A DNA stretch of 7,793 bases, from contig JAFPPJ010000305.1 of the NCBI GenBank assembly GCA_017410745.1, positions 1-7,793 on the forward strand. The letters run 5' to 3'. The position numbers and the translations under genes are program-made. This DNA is from Oscillospiraceae bacterium (GTDB lineage Bacteria; Bacillota; Clostridia; Oscillospirales; Ruminococcaceae). Every line of letters starts with the position of its first letter. The first letter of the stretch is position 1. Below the pieces are notes generated by a model. That model worked only from the letters and a program-made list of their open reading frames with translations. It made no database searches and was not told the origin of the DNA. Shown one piece after another: positions 1-6,732 of this stretch.

Positions 1-14
1 CGCCTTTTCAGGAT

Positions 15-64
15 GGACATAGAATTGACTTATCTATTGCATTTGTCCGCATAATGTGCTATAA
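15..64 (+). repeat. Direct repeat copy 1 (promoter-bearing, ~50 bp)
   Basis: This is the first of two near-identical copies; the second is at 109-160. Bases 25-64 match 121-160 at all 40 positions. The preceding ten bases (15-24) also match (109-118), and copy 2 has two extra bases at the junction. Weaker similarity continues upstream (1-14 against 95-108, about 8 of 14 bases), so the window may open inside a tandem array with a period of about 95 bp. The repeat contains promoter-like hexamers and GGACA/TGTCC arms. It has no coding potential that I can see. Confidence 0.9.
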
Positions 65-65
65 G
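37..65 (+). promoter_or_regulatory. Upstream sigma-70-type promoter in repeat copy 1
   Basis: A -35-like TTGCAT (37-42) is followed by a 17-bp spacer and a -10-like TATAAG (60-65), with an extended -10 TGC just before it. The last base departs from TATAAT, so it should be weaker than the copy in the second repeat. A transcript would start near 72 and run through the second repeat into murD. It could also be a relic of the duplication with little activity. Confidence 0.5.
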
Positions 66-83
66 CAGGGTGAGCCTGCACCC
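65..83 (+). other. Small GC-rich hairpin between the two repeat copies
   Basis: Two mutually exclusive short stems are possible: GCAGG (65-69) with CCTGC (75-79), or GGGTG (68-72) with CACCC (79-83). It lies just after the copy 1 -10 element, at the expected 5' end of any copy 1 transcript, so it could affect that RNA. There is no T-tract, so it is not an intrinsic terminator, and it may simply be chance. Confidence 0.25.
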
Positions 84-106
84 ACCTTCGGACTTGCTTT
101 ATCCGG

Positions 107-146
107 GCGGACATAGAAATTTGACTTATCTATTGCATTTGTCCGC
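107..146. promoter_or_regulatory. Inverted repeat GCGGACA...TGTCCGC around the -35 region; candidate operator
   Basis: A perfect 7-bp inverted repeat (107-113 and 140-146) has half-site centres 33 bp apart, about three helical turns, and brackets the -35 element of the murD promoter. In repeat copy 1 the same arms are present but shorter (GGACA 15-19, TGTCC 44-48). Spaced, phased half-sites across a promoter suit a dimeric regulator or a looped complex, but no regulator is known from this window. The GGACA/TGTCC arms recur as a compact palindrome before the GH43 gene at 7166-7178. A regulatory role is inferred. Confidence 0.35.
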
Positions 147-160
147 ATAATGTGCTATAA
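109..160 (+). repeat. Direct repeat copy 2 (promoter-bearing, ~52 bp)
   Basis: This is the second copy of the repeat at 15-64, with two extra bases near 117-120 and otherwise the same sequence. The copies diverge immediately after the shared CTATAA: copy 2 continues into TAATAAGG and the murD leader, while copy 1 continues into a GC-rich spacer. The duplication thus ends inside the -10 hexamer and gives the two copies different -10 last bases. Confidence 0.9.
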
Positions 161-161
161 T
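133..161 (+). promoter_or_regulatory. Main promoter for murD and the downstream genes
   Basis: TTGCAT (133-138) is separated by exactly 17 bp from a perfect TATAAT (156-161), with an extended -10 TGC at 153-155. Transcription should start near 168, giving a leader of about 27 nt before the murD ATG. An alternative overlapping pair, TTGACT (121-126) and CATAAT (146-151) with a 19-bp spacer, is less good. A ribosome binding site, AAAGGAAA (182-189), follows. This is the best promoter I can see in the window, and no terminator is seen between it and the end. Confidence 0.75.
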
Positions 162-194
162 AATAAGGTATATTGTCAGTGAAAGGAAATTCAG

Positions 195-1583
195 ATGGAT
201 AAGATACATTCGTTTTTTGAAAGCATGAAACAGAAAAGTGTAGCATTCATCGGTGTGGGCGTGAGCCATACCGATCTTATAAAGCTCTTTCTGCAAAAAG
301 GCATAGATGTCACCGTATGTGACAAGAAGACTCGCGAGCAGATGAAGGAATACGATGAGCTTTCCGCTCTCGGTGCCAAGTTCGAGCTTGGCGAGAAGTA
401 TCTTGACCGCATCGCATCGGGCGGATTTGATGTGGTGTTCCGTACTCCCGGGATGTACTATCTCTCCCCAGTGCTCACATCTGCACGTTCACACGGCACA
501 GCGGTCACAAGTGAGATGGAGGTCTTCTTTGACCTGTGCCCCTGCCCGATATATGCGCTTACAGGCTCAGACGGCAAGACCACCACTACCACCATCACAG
601 CTGAGCTTCTCACACATGAGGGCATACGCGTACATAAGGGCGGCAATATAGGCAGGGCGCTGCTTCCCATAATAGAGGATATACGTCCGGAGGATGCGGC
701 CGTAGTAGAGCTTTCAAGCTTCCAGCTCATATCTATGCGCTCTTCGCCAAATTATGCGGCTATTACGAATATTACCCCCAATCATCTCAATGTGCATAAG
801 GATATGCAGGAATACATCGACTCCAAGGCGAATATACTCCTGCATCAGAACGCCTTTTCTGCGGCGGTGCTCTCCTGGGACAACAAGACTGCAAGAGACC
901 TTGCCCCGCTCGTACGCGGCGACCTGAGATATTTCAGCCGCTTTGAGAAGGTGGAGAACGGTGCGTTCCTTGACGGGGATATGCTTTGCCTGAATGTACA
1001 CGGCAAGGTGGAAAAGATACTTGATATGCATGAGATAAAGATACCCGGCATGCATAATGTGGAGAACTATCTCACAGCTATGGCTCTCACCTGCGGCAAG
1101 GTGTCCGCTGATACGATACGCACCGTCGCAAGGGAATTCGGCGGCGTAGAGCACAGGATAGAGCTTGTGCGCGAGCTTGACGGCGTGAGATACTACAACA
1201 ATTCCATCGCATCGAGCCCCACCCGTGTTATCGCCTGCCTCAACACCTTTGACCAGAAGCAGATCATGATCATGGGCGGATCGGACAAGGGCGTATCCTT
1301 TGCGCCTATGGCTCCGCTCGTATGCGAGAAGGTCAAGCTCCTCATACTTATGGGGCAGACCAAGGAGAAGATAAGACAGGCTGTCACAGAGGCAGAGAAC
1401 TATTCCAAAGGTAAGCCCGAGATAATTATAGTAGACGGCATGGAGCAGGCTGTGAAGACTGCGCATGACAGGGCAGTGCCCGGCGATATAGTATCCCTTT
1501 CGCCTGCCTGTGCAAGCTTTGATATGTACCGTATGTTCGAGGAAAGAGGAGATCATTTCAAATCCCTCGTCAATGCGCTGTAA
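195..1583 (+). CDS. murD: UDP-N-acetylmuramoyl-L-alanine--D-glutamate ligase (MurD)
   Basis: This cytoplasmic enzyme adds D-glutamate to UDP-MurNAc-L-Ala using ATP, the second amino acid step of peptidoglycan precursor synthesis. The 462 residues are a usual MurD length. A Rossmann-like N-terminal domain (about 14-115) is followed by the ATP-binding central domain with P-loop TGSDGKTTTTT (123-133), VELSSFQL (171-178, Glu172), NITPNHLNVH (192-201, His197) and the likely carbamylated Lys211. The Mur ligase C-terminal domain shows GMHNVENYLTA (285-295), EHRIE (319-323) and the ending LSPACASFDMYRMFEERGDHF (435-455), a MurD hallmark. The motif usually read as NDS is NNS here (335-337). The SIASSPTR that follows is, to my knowledge, the clostridial form replacing the enterobacterial SKATN. 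The start is supported by AGGA seven bases upstream and by the promoter just before it. It is the first gene of the group, and the next gene follows after 11 nt. Confidence 0.95.
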   Translation: MDKIHSFFESMKQKSVAFIGVGVSHTDLIKLFLQKGIDVTVCDKKTREQMKEYDELSALGAKFELGEKYLDRIASGGFDVVFRTPGMYYLSPVLTSARSHGTAVTSEMEVFFDLCPCPIYALTGSDGKTTTTTITAELLTHEGIRVHKGGNIGRALLPIIEDIRPEDAAVVELSSFQLISMRSSPNYAAITNITPNHLNVHKDMQEYIDSKANILLHQNAFSAAVLSWDNKTARDLAPLVRGDLRYFSRFEKVENGAFLDGDMLCLNVHGKVEKILDMHEIKIPGMHNVENYLTAMALTCGKVSADTIRTVAREFGGVEHRIELVRELDGVRYYNNSIASSPTRVIACLNTFDQKQIMIMGGSDKGVSFAPMAPLVCEKVKLLILMGQTKEKIRQAVTEAENYSKGKPEIIIVDGMEQAVKTAHDRAVPGDIVSLSPACASFDMYRMFEERGDHFKSLVNAL

Positions 1584-1594
1584 AGGGGATAGGC

Positions 1595-2617
1595 ATGGAT
1601 AAGCAGGAACTTAGCCGCCTTATCATGAAGCTTGCCGATGAGAGCGGCGTATCAGGCTCTGAGAGAGCATTTGCCGAGAAGCTGTGCACCCTCATGAAGC
1701 GTTATACCGATGATGTATCCATCATAAGCGGCAATGTCATCGCAAATTTCGGCCGCAGAGGGGATAAGCCCCATGTGCTGATAGATGCGCATCTTGACAA
1801 GGTGGGCTTTATATGTACGGATGTGCGTGACGACGGCTTTATCGCAGCGGATACCTTAGGCGGCCTTGATATGAGGTGCATGCCCGCTCAGCGTGTGGTG
1901 ATACACGGCAAAGAGGACATACACGGCGTGATATGCACTCTGCCCCCTCATCTGAAGAAATCCGATGAGGTCATGGCAAAGGATCAGATATACATAGATA
2001 CGGGGCTTTCTCCCGAAAGTGCCGCAGAGCTCATATCGCGCGGCGACGGCATATCCTATGAAGCATCGTGCACCAAGCTCATGGGCGGCAGGATATGCGG
2101 CGCAGCACTTGACGACCGCTGCGGTATAGCATCGGTGATAGCCGCAGTCGATGAACTGAAGTACAGCGATGTTATGCCCTATACCTTCACGGTGATGTTC
2201 TCCGTCCAGGAGGAGCTACATGAAAAAGGGGCGTGTGTGGGCGCATACACAGTCGATCCGGATATATCCATTGCAGTGGATGTGTCCTTTGCGATGTCGC
2301 CCGGTGAGAACGTCAAGAAATGCAGTGCTCTCGGCAGCGGCTGTATGATAGGTGTATCTCCCACTCTTGACAAGGCGCTTTCCGACGGATTCATAAGATA
2401 TTGCCGCGAGCATGATATCCCGTTTACTTATGAGGTCATGAGCGGCACTACAGGCACGGATGCCGACCGCTTCTCGGTGAACAGGGGTGGCTCATGCGCA
2501 GCTACTCTTTCGATACCGCTCAGATATATGCATCTGCCCTGCGAGGTCATAGACCCCGCAGACTGTATGGCAGTATCGCAGCTTATCGCAGCATTTCTGA
2601 GAGGAGAGATAGAGTGA
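1595..2617 (+). CDS. M42-family metallo-aminopeptidase / endoglucanase-like protein, divergent paralogue
   Basis: The 340 residues match the M42 (TET/CelM-type) dinuclear metal aminopeptidase fold, cytoplasmic oligomeric enzymes that trim short peptides. Likely metal ligands are His66 in AHLDKVG, Asp173 in ALDDRCG, Glu207 in QEEL, Asp229 in AVDVSF and His313 in YMHLP, with Glu206 as catalytic base and Asp68 beside the first His. All key residues are present, but their surroundings differ from the usual family pattern: AHxDEVG is AHLDKVG (Lys69 for Glu), and QEEVGLRGA is QEELHEKGA. The next gene encodes a second M42 protein with the standard motifs, so this copy may have a shifted specificity or be a partner subunit. 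The ATG at 1595 follows AGGGGAT about ten bases upstream. The family was once called endoglucanase M; peptidase is the better reading. Confidence 0.88.
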   Translation: MDKQELSRLIMKLADESGVSGSERAFAEKLCTLMKRYTDDVSIISGNVIANFGRRGDKPHVLIDAHLDKVGFICTDVRDDGFIAADTLGGLDMRCMPAQRVVIHGKEDIHGVICTLPPHLKKSDEVMAKDQIYIDTGLSPESAAELISRGDGISYEASCTKLMGGRICGAALDDRCGIASVIAAVDELKYSDVMPYTFTVMFSVQEELHEKGACVGAYTVDPDISIAVDVSFAMSPGENVKKCSALGSGCMIGVSPTLDKALSDGFIRYCREHDIPFTYEVMSGTTGTDADRFSVNRGGSCAATLSIPLRYMHLPCEVIDPADCMAVSQLIAAFLRGEIE

Positions 2618-3654
2618 ACGACGGTACGCTCGTAATGGAGCTCATGCAGGAACTGTGTGCTATTAACGGCACATCGGGCCGAGAGGAGCGCGTGCGCAGG
2701 TATATACTCGATAAGATATCGGATAAATGCGACTGCACGGTCACCCCTCTCGGATGCATCATAGCAAAATACAAGGGCAGGAAGACACCCGATAAGAAGC
2801 TGATGATATCCGCACATATGGATGAGGTCGGATTTATCATCACTTATATAAACGAAGACGGTACGCTTTCCTTTGACTGTGTGGGCGGAGTATCGCCCGA
2901 TGCCTGTGCAGGCAGACAGATCATCGTAGGCAACGGGATAGCGGGATGTATCGGCTCGCGTCCCGTGCATAACCTTACGCCCGACGAGAGAAAGACACCG
3001 CTCAGATTCAGCGACCTTTGCATCGACATAGGCGCTAAGGACGGAGAAGAAGCACGGACGCTCGTATCTGTCGGGGATGATGCCTATTATCTCACAGGCT
3101 ATCATGTTTCTCGTGACGGATACATAAGATCAAAGGCAATAGACGACAGGGCAGGCTGTGCCGTTATGATCGCAATGATACTTGAGGACGTGCCCGAATA
3201 CGATACCACCTTCACATTCGTAACACAAGAGGAGGTCGGGCTCAGGGGCGCACGCACTGCGGCGTATATCGTACAGCCGGATATGGCGATAGTGCTCGAA
3301 GCCACTACCGCGGCGGATGTGCCGCTGTCATCGGGCGCACAGCGCTGCTGTGAGGTCGGCAGGGGAGCGGTCGTATCCTATATGGACAGATCCACCCTCT
3401 ACGATCATGAGATGTATGAGCTTTCGAGGAAAAAGGCACAGGAAAACGACATACCATGGCAGACCAAATCGGTGGTAGCAGGCGGCAACGACAGCGGCGC
3501 TATACATATATCCTGCGGCGGTGTCCGTACTATGGCGATATCCGTGCCCTGCAGATACCTGCATACACCATGCTGCGTCGCAAAGCGTGAGGATATTGTC
3601 GACACATACAGGCTTGCCTGTGTGATGGAGAAGGCACTGCATGAAGAGCTTTGA
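2614..3654 (+). CDS. M42-family metallo-aminopeptidase, canonical copy
   Basis: From a GTG start this is 346 residues, the usual M42 length, and it should be a cytoplasmic aminopeptidase acting on oligopeptides. Motifs in order are NGTSGREE (18-25), AHMDEVGF (67-74; His68, Asp70), AIDDRAG (175-181; Asp177 bridging the metals), TQEEVGLRGA (204-213; catalytic Glu206, ligand Glu207), VLEA (Glu229) and YLHTP (His317). All match the family consensus. The GTG at 2614 overlaps the stop of the previous gene as GTGA and is preceded by GAGAGGAGAG (2599-2608) at good distance. The reading frame is open further upstream to an ATG at 2494, but that would put 120 nt inside the previous gene and add residues with no family counterpart. 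A later ATG at 2635 is possible but has a poorer upstream site. The overlap suggests translational coupling and balanced output of the two peptidases. Confidence 0.92.
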   Translation: MNDGTLVMELMQELCAINGTSGREERVRRYILDKISDKCDCTVTPLGCIIAKYKGRKTPDKKLMISAHMDEVGFIITYINEDGTLSFDCVGGVSPDACAGRQIIVGNGIAGCIGSRPVHNLTPDERKTPLRFSDLCIDIGAKDGEEARTLVSVGDDAYYLTGYHVSRDGYIRSKAIDDRAGCAVMIAMILEDVPEYDTTFTFVTQEEVGLRGARTAAYIVQPDMAIVLEATTAADVPLSSGAQRCCEVGRGAVVSYMDRSTLYDHEMYELSRKKAQENDIPWQTKSVVAGGNDSGAIHISCGGVRTMAISVPCRYLHTPCCVAKREDIVDTYRLACVMEKALHEEL

Positions 3655-4405
3655 GCTGTTGAGAAGAACGGTGATAAGAAGGCAGATACCCGATATCATT
3701 CCGCTGGATTATCATTCTGCGAAGATACGGGCATATGCGGCAGCATACGGGAACAGATACCCGGGCGTTGACTGCGCCGTCTGTTCATGTGACGGATATT
3801 CTCTGCTGAAATACAACGGAAATGCAGTTATATACGGGACAGTAACGGATACAATGACGCTTACGTGCATACTTTTAGCAAACGGCATTTTTTCCCTTGA
3901 ATCGCCGTTCCCGTGCGATATAAAGTGGTATGATCAGGTGCCGCTGGTGCATATGAAAGGCAGGGTGCAGGGCAACGGCAGCGGGGTAAGACCTGCGGAT
4001 CTGTACAAGATGTCGCTTGCAGTCTCGGAAATGCTCGGAGTGCCCGCAGATGCGTGGTATGTGGATATGTCCCACAGGGTCAGGCATAATGTATCAAGGG
4101 CGTATGAATACGGCGGTTCCTATGCGGCCATAGACTTTCACGCACATGGCACTGCCTATGTATCATCCGTAGTGTCTCCCGAAAACGTAAGGGGACAGGG
4201 GAATATCAGAAAAATACTCTCCCATATCTCTGAGAGATATACGGTGGATCTGCGGTGCAGACCCGGGCTCGCGGCGTTCTATGAGCATCTCGGGCTTGAA
4301 GCATTCACAGATCAGTATCTGTATGAATATAAATGTCCGCCGGAAGACTATCATCTTCCAGTATACTATTTTTATGACAAATACCGGATTGGAGGAATAA
4401 TATGA
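3641..4405 (+). CDS. GNAT-family N-acetyltransferase-like protein
   Basis: This is a 254-residue cytoplasmic protein without signal peptide or membrane segment. The C-terminal half looks like a GNAT fold: strands around YAAIDFHAHGTAYVSSVVS (161-179), then the acetyl-CoA-binding motif NVRGQGNIRKIL (182-193, giving RGQGN), and FYEHLGLEAF (213-222) with the usual 'FYxxxGF'-like end. The N-terminal half (about 1-130) has no motif I recognise. A conserved-looking DMSHRVRHNVSRAYEYGG stretch sits at 142-159. The substrate cannot be told; an amino acid, amine or peptide end would fit the peptidase neighbours. The ATG lies 14 nt inside the end of the preceding peptidase gene, with GGAGAAGG (3627-3634) upstream. 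The stop shares ATGA with iorA, so translation is probably coupled at both ends. Confidence 0.7.
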   Translation: MKSFELLRRTVIRRQIPDIIPLDYHSAKIRAYAAAYGNRYPGVDCAVCSCDGYSLLKYNGNAVIYGTVTDTMTLTCILLANGIFSLESPFPCDIKWYDQVPLVHMKGRVQGNGSGVRPADLYKMSLAVSEMLGVPADAWYVDMSHRVRHNVSRAYEYGGSYAAIDFHAHGTAYVSSVVSPENVRGQGNIRKILSHISERYTVDLRCRPGLAAFYEHLGLEAFTDQYLYEYKCPPEDYHLPVYYFYDKYRIGGII

Positions 4406-6144
4406 AGCTTATGCTTGGAAATCAGGCTGTCGCAAGAGGCCTGTATGAAGCAGGAGTTGACGTTGTATCGTCATATCCCGGTACACCGAGTACCGAGATA
4501 ACAGAATTTGCATCTAAGTACGATGAGATGCATTCGGAGTGGGCACCTAACGAGAAGGTGGCCTGTGAGGTCGCAGTAGGCGCGAGCATAGGCGGCGCAA
4601 GATCGTTCTGCGGCATGAAGCATGTGGGACTCAATGTTGCTGCTGACCCGCTCTTTACCGCAGCATATACAGGTGTAGGCGGCGGCTTCGTGCTTGCAGT
4701 TGCAGATGACCCCGGCATGCATTCATCCCAGAACGAGCAGGACAGCCGTCATTATGCCATCGCATCCAAGGTGGCTATGGTAGAGCCCTCGGATTCGGGC
4801 GAGTGCAAATCATTCACCAAGCTTGCATACGACCTTTCAGAGAAGTTCGATACCCCTGTTATACTCCGTCTTTCCACGAGAGTAGCTCATTCACAGAGCC
4901 CCGTTGAGGAATGTGAGAGAGTGCCCCACGATACCGGCAAATATGAGAAGCATCCCGAAAAGTACGTTATGATGCCTGCATATGCAAGACCCAAGCATGT
5001 CTTTGTAGAAGAGCGCACCGCAAAGCTGAAGGAGTACGCAGAGAACTGTCCCTTCAACCGTATCGAGTGGGGCAGCGATGAGATAGGCGTGATAACATCG
5101 GGAATCTCCTATCAGTATGCTAAGGAAGCCCTCGGAGACAAGGCGAGCTATCTCAAGCTCGGCCTCATAAATCCGCTCCCCGAGAAGATGATACTTGACT
5201 TTGCCTCAAAGGTAAAGAAGCTTTATGTGATAGAGGAGCTCGACGACGTTATCGAGACACACTGCCGCAAGCTCGGACTTTCTCCCATAGGCAAGGAGCT
5301 GTTCACCTTTATCGGTGAGTATTCCCAGAGCTATATCAAGGAGAAGATATTCGGCGAGAAGGATGAGTTCGATACCTATCCCGAGGCAGTGCCCGTGCGT
5401 CCTCCCGTTATGTGTGCAGGATGTCCTCACAGAGGTCTGTTCTTCATACTCAAGAAGCTCGGAGTTATGGTCAGCGGTGATATAGGCTGCTATACCCTTG
5501 GTGCAGCAGCGCCCCTCAATGCCATTGACACCACCGTATGCATGGGTGCATCCGTCAGCGGCTTGCACGGCTTCAACCTTGCTCGCAAGGGCGAATATGA
5601 GGACAAGGCCGTCGCTGTCATAGGTGATTCCACATTCATACATTCGGGCATCACCGGACTTATCAATATCGCATACAATGCCACCAATTCCACGGTCATC
5701 GTGCTCGATAACTCCATCACAGGCATGACAGGCCATCAGAACAATCCTGCCAACGGCTACAACATAAAGGGCGAGCCTGCATCGGCTGTCAGCATAGAAG
5801 CAGTATGCCGTGCAGTAGGCATAGACAGGGTGACGGTAGTAGACCCCAACGACCTTGCCGAGACAGAGAGAGTGATAAAGGAAGAGCTTTCCGTGAAGGC
5901 ACCATCCGTTATCATCACAAGAAGACCCTGTGCGCTTCTCAAATCCGTCAAGCATAATCCGCCTGTATGGGCAGATCCCGATAAGTGCCGCTCCTGCAAG
6001 GCGTGCATGAGGATAGGATGTCCTGCGATATCCATGTCCACAGGCAAGGCTAAGATAGACAATACCCTGTGCGTAGGCTGCGGACTTTGCAGCCAGCTGT
6101 GCAGATTTGACGCTATACTTGACAAGGCACCGTCCGATAAGTGA
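4402..6144 (+). CDS. iorA: Indolepyruvate:ferredoxin oxidoreductase alpha subunit (IorA)
   Basis: IorA pairs with IorB to convert indolepyruvate and other aryl pyruvates, CoA and oxidised ferredoxin to aryl-acetyl-CoA, CO2 and reduced ferredoxin. The 580 residues match the usual length. The N-terminal pyrimidine-binding domain carries SYPGTPSTEI (24-33) and GMKHVGLNVAADP (71-83), with ADDPGMHSSQNEQDSRHYA at 101-119. The transketolase C-terminal-like domain follows to about 310. The thiamine-diphosphate domain has MCAGCPHRG (337-345) and GDS (408-410) through to LDN (435-437), the TPP/Mg motif. The tail is a 2[4Fe-4S] ferredoxin domain with Cys529, 532, 535, 540 (last spacing four, as in IorA) and Cys557, 560, 563, 567. 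The second cluster ends CRF rather than the common CP. The start shares ATGA with the GNAT gene and has a strong GGAGGA (4391-4396). The reverse, reductive carboxylating direction is also possible in anaerobes. Confidence 0.95.
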   Translation: MKLMLGNQAVARGLYEAGVDVVSSYPGTPSTEITEFASKYDEMHSEWAPNEKVACEVAVGASIGGARSFCGMKHVGLNVAADPLFTAAYTGVGGGFVLAVADDPGMHSSQNEQDSRHYAIASKVAMVEPSDSGECKSFTKLAYDLSEKFDTPVILRLSTRVAHSQSPVEECERVPHDTGKYEKHPEKYVMMPAYARPKHVFVEERTAKLKEYAENCPFNRIEWGSDEIGVITSGISYQYAKEALGDKASYLKLGLINPLPEKMILDFASKVKKLYVIEELDDVIETHCRKLGLSPIGKELFTFIGEYSQSYIKEKIFGEKDEFDTYPEAVPVRPPVMCAGCPHRGLFFILKKLGVMVSGDIGCYTLGAAAPLNAIDTTVCMGASVSGLHGFNLARKGEYEDKAVAVIGDSTFIHSGITGLINIAYNATNSTVIVLDNSITGMTGHQNNPANGYNIKGEPASAVSIEAVCRAVGIDRVTVVDPNDLAETERVIKEELSVKAPSVIITRRPCALLKSVKHNPPVWADPDKCRSCKACMRIGCPAISMSTGKAKIDNTLCVGCGLCSQLCRFDAILDKAPSDK

Positions 6145-6158
6145 GAGGAGTGGATACT

Positions 6159-6731
6159 ATGACAAAGTCAATAATGATAGTTGGTGTGGGCGGTCAGGGT
6201 ACTCTCCTTGCAAGCCGCATACTCGGCAGTGTGCTTTTGGGTCAGGGCTATGACGTAAAGGTCAGCGAGGTGCACGGAATGAGCCAGAGAGGCGGTTCGG
6301 TCGTAACATATGTAAGATACGGCGACAGCGTTGCATCTCCCGTGATAGAAAAAGGCCAGGCAGATCTCGTAATCGCATTTGAGGCACTTGAAGCCGCAAG
6401 ATGGGTCTCCTATCTCAAAAAGGGCGGCAAGATCGTAATGAACACACAGCAGATAGAGCCTATGCCTGTAATAACAGGTGCGGCAGAGTATCCGCAGGGC
6501 ATAGCAGAGCATATCAAGAGCCTTGGCGTAGATGTGCTGGCGATAGATGCACTTGACCTTGCGGTCGAGGCAGGTACGGCAAGAGCGGTGAATGTAGTGC
6601 TGATGGGTGTTATATCCAATATGACGGAATTTGCCGAGGATGTGTGGATAAAGGCACTTGAGGACTGTGTTCCCAAGAAGGTCATTGACGTAAACAAGAA
6701 GGCATTTGCCCTCGGAAGGATGAAACGCTGA
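6159..6731 (+). CDS. iorB: Indolepyruvate:ferredoxin oxidoreductase beta subunit (IorB)
   Basis: This is the gamma-type pyruvate:ferredoxin oxidoreductase domain that completes IorAB. From the ATG at 6159 it has 190 residues, the normal size. It opens with IMIVGVGGQGTLLASRIL (5-22), the family's nucleotide-binding-like glycine motif, and then SEVHGMSQRGGSV (36-48), another hallmark. AVNVVLMGVIS (143-153) is typical of the C-terminal part. AGAGGAG (6144-6150) lies eight bases before this ATG. A GTG at 6141 is in frame but precedes that ribosome binding site and would add six residues with no counterpart, so I prefer 6159. It lies 14 nt after iorA and is in the usual iorA-iorB order, so the two subunits should be made together. 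Confidence 0.94.
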   Translation: MTKSIMIVGVGGQGTLLASRILGSVLLGQGYDVKVSEVHGMSQRGGSVVTYVRYGDSVASPVIEKGQADLVIAFEALEAARWVSYLKKGGKIVMNTQQIEPMPVITGAAEYPQGIAEHIKSLGVDVLAIDALDLAVEAGTARAVNVVLMGVISNMTEFAEDVWIKALEDCVPKKVIDVNKKAFALGRMKR

Positions 6732-6732
6732 A

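Noticed and set aside
65..83. Intrinsic terminator between the repeat copies
   Set aside because: The stem is only five pairs and no T-run follows.
15..160. CRISPR-like array
   Set aside because: Only two copies are seen, they contain promoter hexamers, the repeat is longer than usual for CRISPR, and no cas gene is present.
714..1556. Long antisense reading frame of 280 codons within murD
   Set aside because: It lies wholly opposite a clear murD. The translation is rich in His, Tyr and Cys without any domain, and no ribosome binding site or promoter supports it. It follows from the codon bias of the sense gene.
2494..2613. Forty-residue N-terminal extension of the second M42 peptidase
   Set aside because: It would sit inside the coding part of the first peptidase and has no family counterpart. 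The GTG at 2614 has a strong ribosome binding site and gives the normal length.
5206..5955. Antisense reading frame of 249 codons within iorA
   Set aside because: It is opposite the conserved TPP domain of iorA, has Cys/Tyr-rich mirror composition and no start signals.
6141..6158. GTG start for iorB
   Set aside because: The good AGAGGAG site lies downstream of this GTG and in front of the ATG at 6159, where the conserved MTKSIMIVGVGGQG begins.
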